Shown here: in pieces, positions 60,851-64,000 of the stretch | Position numbering within the stretch: position 1 is the first letter of the stretch | Layout of the letters: each line of letters opens with the position of its first letter | Notes under the pieces: generated by a model | Database searches by the model: none | What the model was told of the DNA's origin: nothing | The model's input: only the letters and a program-made list of their open reading frames with translations | Assembly: GCA_964570935.1 (NCBI GenBank) | Contig: CAZMZP010000015.1 | Coordinates: 1-64,000, forward strand | Length of the DNA: 64,000 bases | Reading direction: 5' to 3' | Origin: JAFGJU01 sp964570935 | GTDB taxonomy: Bacteria > Eisenbacteria > RBG-16-71-46 > JAFGJU01 | Made by a program: the position numbers and the translations under genes

Positions 60851-61333
60851 TCACTTGCCGGAGGGCTTTTCTCCCAGCAGTTCCTCCAGCTGAAAACGAT
60901 GGCGGACGGGATGCATGACCGCATGTTCCAGCATCGCGTCCACGCAGTACACCACTCCCCAGCGGGAAGGGTATTCCGGCCGGTTGAAGCGCTCCTCGGT
61001 AACGTTTCTGAGCGGGTCCCGCCAGCTGGACAGTACGTGGGCCAAATACTGGTCGCAGCGCGAATCTATCACTCCGACGTCCGGCGCCGGTTCTGCGCCC
61101 GGGTCCGGCAGTCCAAGCTTCTCGCAGCTCCAGACGAGATACCCGCGGGAGGCGCCAAGCACGTGCCTCAGCAACGCGTCGTACGACGCGTAGTCGGGGT
61201 CTTCGGTCTCGGGCAGCCTCGTACCCGAGGCCTTGGCCCTCCGCCAGGTCGCGACGAAACGAAGCATTTCCTCTTCCTGGAGCAGGATCATCGCGCGGGC
61301 GCCGCGATAATGGAAATATGCACCACGGTCCAT
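60851..61333 (-). CDS. DinB-like four-helix metal-binding protein
   Basis: This 160-residue protein has helices with ASYDALLRHVLGASRGYLVW and a metal-site AMLEHAVMHPVRHRFQLEEL near the end, matching the DinB/YfiT-type bundle. Members bind Zn or Ni and often act as thiol transferases. The ATG at 61333 has GGAGG 6 bases upstream. It precedes the APC permease by 4 bases and follows the ZIP gene. Confidence 0.8.
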   Translation of the reverse strand: MDRGAYFHYRGARAMILLQEEEMLRFVATWRRAKASGTRLPETEDPDYASYDALLRHVLGASRGYLVWSCEKLGLPDPGAEPAPDVGVIDSRCDQYLAHVLSSWRDPLRNVTEERFNRPEYPSRWGVVYCVDAMLEHAVMHPVRHRFQLEELLGEKPSGK

Positions 61334-61355
61334 CAATGTCCTCCAGCCAGGCAAC

Positions 61356-62099
61356 TCATTCCAACAATAGCAACAGGAGCATCAGGCCCACACCCACACT
61401 GAGCGCAAGGAACTGCAACAACGATCTGGCGGGGTCGCACTCCTTGCGGAGCTCCGGGACCAGGTCCGACCCCGCGATGTAGATGAAGCCGCCTGCCGTA
61501 ATTGGCAGCATGTACGATGAAAAACTCGCCGCCCGTGTCCCGATCAGCATGGCAATGACCGCGCCGATTATCGCGAGGGACGCCGACAGGAAGTTGAACC
61601 AAAGCGCGCGCGACCTGCTGAAACCACCGTGCAAGAGAATCCCGAAATCTCCGATTTCCTGCGGCAGCTCATGCAGCACCACAGCCAGCGTCGTGGCAAC
61701 CCCGATCTTGATGTCGACCAGGTAACTTGCCCCGATCAACATCCCATCGATGAGGTTGTGCAGGCCGTCCGCAAACAGGTTCATGACGCCAACCTGGTGC
61801 ACTGTCGCTTCGCAGCCCACGACGTGCACATGTCTCCAAAGCAGGAACTTCTCCAGGATGAAAAATACGAATATCCCCACCAGGACGAAGGCCATCCCGG
61901 TCACCTTGCTTGCGAACGTCTCGAATGCCTCTGGAAGCAGATGAATGAAGGCGTCGCCGAAAAGGGCGCCGGTGGCCAGGCCCACCAGAACGAACACCAT
62001 TCGCTTCAGCCTGGCCTCGCTCATGGAGAGCGTGACAACTCCGACGAGCGAGATCAGGCTCACAAGGACGACACTGCCAATCGAATACAACCATTCCAC
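61356..62099 (-). CDS. ZIP-family metal transporter
   Basis: This 247-residue protein has eight membrane helices. The metal-site motifs are DGLHNLIDG (about 111-119) in helix IV and VVLHELPQEIGD (about 140-151) in helix V. These bind Zn or Fe in the ZupT/ZIP group. FGDAFIHLLPEAF (about 48-60) lies in helix II, also typical. A His in GVMNLFADGLHN is part of the site. The gene lies in a same-strand string after the FKBP fusion. Confidence 0.9.
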   Translation of the reverse strand: MEWLYSIGSVVLVSLISLVGVVTLSMSEARLKRMVFVLVGLATGALFGDAFIHLLPEAFETFASKVTGMAFVLVGIFVFFILEKFLLWRHVHVVGCEATVHQVGVMNLFADGLHNLIDGMLIGASYLVDIKIGVATTLAVVLHELPQEIGDFGILLHGGFSRSRALWFNFLSASLAIIGAVIAMLIGTRAASFSSYMLPITAGGFIYIAGSDLVPELRKECDPARSLLQFLALSVGVGLMLLLLLLE

Positions 62100-62114
62100 G
62101 GATGCCGTTCTCCG

Positions 62115-63521
62115 CTACTGTACCTTGGCCAGGATGTCGAGGAGTTCCACTTCGAATACGAGGACTGCGTTGGGCGGGATTACGTTCCCGGCGCCACGCT
62201 CGCCATAGCCCATCTCCGGCGGGATGGTCAGCTTGCGCTTTCCGCCCACCTTCATGCCCGGAACGCCTTTGTCCCAGCCTTGTATGACCATGCCCGCCCC
62301 GAGGTCGAAGTCAAACGGCCTATTCCTGTCGCGCGACGAATCGAACTTCAGACCGTCCACCAGCCAGCCGGTGTAGTGGACGCGCACTTTGTCGCCGTTC
62401 TTCGCCTCTGCCCCCGTGCCGACTACCAGGTCTTCGATTTTCAATTCAGTGACTCCTTCCGTGATGGTCTGCGTGACAGCCGGTTCCTGCGTGGGTTTTG
62501 GCGCAGGTATGGCTTCGACCTTGGATGCGGCCTCGGATCTTGCCGCGCCCCCGGCCTCAGACCCGGCCTCGGCCTTCTTCTTGCTCGCGGCCTTGGAAGC
62601 CGCCTTCGCCGCCGCCTCGAGCCTGGACCTCTTGAGGACTTTCGCGTCAACCCAGTAGATATCGCTTTTACCACGTTCCCCGGCGGTGAAGAAGAGGAAC
62701 TTTCCATCCGGGGAGACCAAAGGCAGCCCCGTTTCGAGACCGACGTCGACTCCGAGGGGTTCGCCCCACGTGCCGTCCTTCTGTCTGAAGGAAATGAACA
62801 TGCCGCTCCTCGTCACGTCCGACTGCCTCCTGGAATTGAAGAGCAGATAGCTCTCGTCGGGAGCGATGAACGGGTACATGTCCCGCGCGCCGACGTTTAC
62901 GGGGGGTCCGAGCAGCTCCAGTTTCTGGTACGTTCCGTCGACCAGTCTCGCGACGCCTATGTATTCCGCGCCGGGTCCTTCAGAAATGTCGGTAGTGTAC
63001 ACGGTGCCGTCAAGAGTAGTGGAAACGTACATTGTGTTTGCCGGGTTGAAAGGAGAACCTGGGTTCTGAGGAGCACCCCACGTGTTCCCCTGGCGCTCCA
63101 CGTACCAGATGTTCATCGGCATGCCCTTCTGGTCAGGAACCGGTTTGCCCCACATGAAATACAGGCGCTTCCCGTCCACCGTGACGCGCGGCTCGAACGA
63201 CAGCGTGTTCTCGACAAAAGGCACAACTTCGGGTCTGGTCCAGCGTCCGTCCTCCAACCTTGTCGCCATTATCAAAGTAGATTTATGTGTGGTATCCATT
63301 CTCGTGAAGTAGAACTCCTTCCCGTCGGGCGTGAAGGAGCACGAGAATTCATGCTCTCCGGTGGACACTATTCCCGGGGCGAACACCTCCGCCGTCGTAC
63401 CCGGCGGTTTCTGGCCAAGGTAGGCACCCGTGAGCCTTGGGAACTCGGGAGACTTCTCCTGCTGGGCGGCGCCGATACTGAGGGCGAGAACCAACACTGA
63501 CAGACCTGCCAGAACTCTCAT
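62115..63521 (-). CDS. Secreted fusion: TolB/WD40-like propeller + FKBP-type prolyl isomerase
   Basis: This 468-residue protein has a signal peptide (1-19). PD40/TolB-like propeller blades run from about 25 to 290 (SFTPDGKEFYFTR, VTVDGKRLYFMWG, ISFRQKDGTWGEP, VSPDGKFLFFTAG). An Ala/Lys/Glu-rich linker covers about 294-357, and a full FKBP domain 358-468. That domain has VRVHYTGWLVDG, FDSSRDRNRPF, GWDKGVPGM and GYGERGAGNVIPPNA, the active residues of FKBP. The propeller may bind envelope proteins and the FKBP domain fold them. AGGAGG lies 6 bases before the ATG. It starts 10 bases after the stop of the partial hydrolase gene. Confidence 0.9.
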   Translation of the reverse strand: MRVLAGLSVLVLALSIGAAQQEKSPEFPRLTGAYLGQKPPGTTAEVFAPGIVSTGEHEFSCSFTPDGKEFYFTRMDTTHKSTLIMATRLEDGRWTRPEVVPFVENTLSFEPRVTVDGKRLYFMWGKPVPDQKGMPMNIWYVERQGNTWGAPQNPGSPFNPANTMYVSTTLDGTVYTTDISEGPGAEYIGVARLVDGTYQKLELLGPPVNVGARDMYPFIAPDESYLLFNSRRQSDVTRSGMFISFRQKDGTWGEPLGVDVGLETGLPLVSPDGKFLFFTAGERGKSDIYWVDAKVLKRSRLEAAAKAASKAASKKKAEAGSEAGGAARSEAASKVEAIPAPKPTQEPAVTQTITEGVTELKIEDLVVGTGAEAKNGDKVRVHYTGWLVDGLKFDSSRDRNRPFDFDLGAGMVIQGWDKGVPGMKVGGKRKLTIPPEMGYGERGAGNVIPPNAVLVFEVELLDILAKVQ

Positions 63522-63531
63522 CTGAATCCTC

Positions 63532-64000
63532 CTACTGGTTTACGGGGTTCGCGGCGACGTATTCCCTGTTGAAAGCAGAAATGACCTCCATCGCCAGAAC
63601 CTCACCCATGGCTCCGTTGGTCATGACCACAACCCCTTTTCCGATTTCAGGATATCCGAGCAGCCAGCAATTCGTGCCGGGAAAATTGCTTCCGGGAAGC
63701 GTGAACAAGAAGCGGTCACCCTCACCGTACAGCAAAGGGCCGAGCCCCTGGCTCAAAGGCACGCCGAACATGGCCGGGTCGAGGTCGACCACCCTGCTGA
63801 ACATCAGACGCGCCGCCTCCTTGGACAGCAGGCGATTCGACGAGCCCGCATATGCCCTCATCAGCTCGGCGGCGAAGGCCGCCAGGTCGGAAGGAGCCGT
63901 CATGAGGCCGCCCTGCGCCAACGCCGTGGGAGGCATCGCTGGCTGACGGAGGATCCCTTCGGCGTCGTGGGGCATCGCCTCCCCGGCGCGGAGCTTCGGT
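63532..64000 (-). CDS. Beta-lactamase-family serine hydrolase, C-terminal part (5' end outside window)
   Basis: The frame continues past 64000. Visible residues start PKLRAGEAMPHDAEGIL and include MTAPSDLAAFAAEL, a typical class C/DD-peptidase-like segment, and VVVMTNGAMGEVLAMEVISAFN at the end. The catalytic Ser and Tyr motifs are outside the window. It may be a penicillin-binding-like esterase or peptidase. It is followed by the propeller-FKBP fusion at a 10-base gap. Confidence 0.8.
   Translation of the reverse strand, partial: PKLRAGEAMPHDAEGILRQPAMPPTALAQGGLMTAPSDLAAFAAELMRAYAGSSNRLLSKEAARLMFSRVVDLDPAMFGVPLSQGLGPLLYGEGDRFLFTLPGSNFPGTNCWLLGYPEIGKGVVVMTNGAMGEVLAMEVISAFNREYVAANPVNQ

Noticed and set aside
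61629..63500. 623-codon plus-strand open frame opposite the ZIP and FKBP-fusion genes
   Set aside because: Shadow frame crossing two real genes; no start signal or recognisable domain.
1..64000. CRISPR arrays, tRNA or rRNA genes, insertion sequences, prophage genes
   Set aside because: No regular repeat-spacer pattern, no cloverleaf in the short gaps, and no transposase, integrase or phage structural gene was seen.

Overview
The window is 64 kb of GC-rich, gene-dense bacterial chromosome with short intergenic gaps, strong Shine-Dalgarno sequences (AGGAGG type) and many 4-base start/stop overlaps. About 66 protein-coding genes are supported, most of them on the minus strand. There is no rRNA, tRNA, CRISPR array, phage or insertion sequence that I can see. 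Several features suggest an uncultured, FCB-type candidate phylum (Eisenbacteria, Krumholzibacteria or Latescibacteria-like). These are a secreted FG-GAP protein with a FlgD/type-IX-like C-terminal sorting domain, a second short C-terminal tag shared by two other secreted proteins, outer-membrane beta-barrels, a secreted prolyl oligopeptidase and multiheme cytochromes. The taxonomy is inference; no marker gene settles it.

Layout. 1-549: end of a DUF3347-like metal-binding protein and a clear terminator. 0.66-4.5 kb: an aminotransferase fused to an HPr-kinase-like domain, and a flotillin. 4.8-9.7 kb: octaheme cytochrome, matrixin-like metalloprotease and a small secreted partner. 10.1-13.5 kb: adenosine deaminase and, divergently, oligopeptidase B behind an out-of-frame signal-peptide-like leader. 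13.5-19.6 kb: secreted prolyl oligopeptidase, multi-PAS hybrid histidine kinase and DedA. 19.7-22.4 kb: asnA and glnA. 22.4-23.6 kb: divergent promoters and a beta-helix protein. 23.7-27.4 kb: lipocalin-like lipoprotein, then an operon of cupin, CcdA-like protein, NapH-like polyferredoxin, membrane-anchored unknown and GNAT. 27.5-31.2 kb: YkgJ, glycyl-radical activase and trans-4-hydroxyproline dehydratase. 31.5-34.4 kb: diheme cytochrome, Nudix, methyltransferase, GNAT and CYTH. 34.6-44.3 kb: mixed housekeeping and envelope genes (NHL/SMP-30-like propeller, CPBP protease, HAD phosphatase, gltX, Fpg/Nei, OMPs, EamA, DUF523/DUF1722). 44.3-49.3 kb: membrane proteins and a D-cysteine desulfhydrase/small membrane protein/lipoprotein/LemA/HtpX string. 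49.4-53.3 kb: Tat-type amidase, GNAT, NTF2-like lipoprotein and an Fe-S flavoprotein. 53.5-57.9 kb: a MacAB-like exporter. 57.9-64 kb: a broken GNAT, methyltransferase, APC permease, DinB-like protein, ZIP transporter, TolB-propeller/FKBP fusion and the end of a beta-lactamase-family hydrolase.

Together the genes suggest a peptide- and amino-acid-using heterotroph with an anaerobic side. Secreted and cytoplasmic S9 peptidases, an amino-acid permease, hydroxyproline dehydratase with its activase, D-cysteine desulfhydrase, amidase, AsnA and GlnA cover peptide breakdown and nitrogen handling. Oxygen-sensitive glycyl-radical chemistry, multiheme cytochromes and Fe-S membrane proteins point to anaerobic redox metabolism.

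The most unusual items are: the 17-residue motif shared near the C-termini of the beta-helix and diheme proteins; the aminotransferase-HprK-like fusion; the propeller-FKBP fusion; the signal-peptide leader overlapping oligopeptidase B; the cupin/CcdA-like/NapH-like redox operon; a 57-residue membrane protein nested by ATGA overlaps; and a GNAT gene that has lost its acetyl-CoA-binding core.
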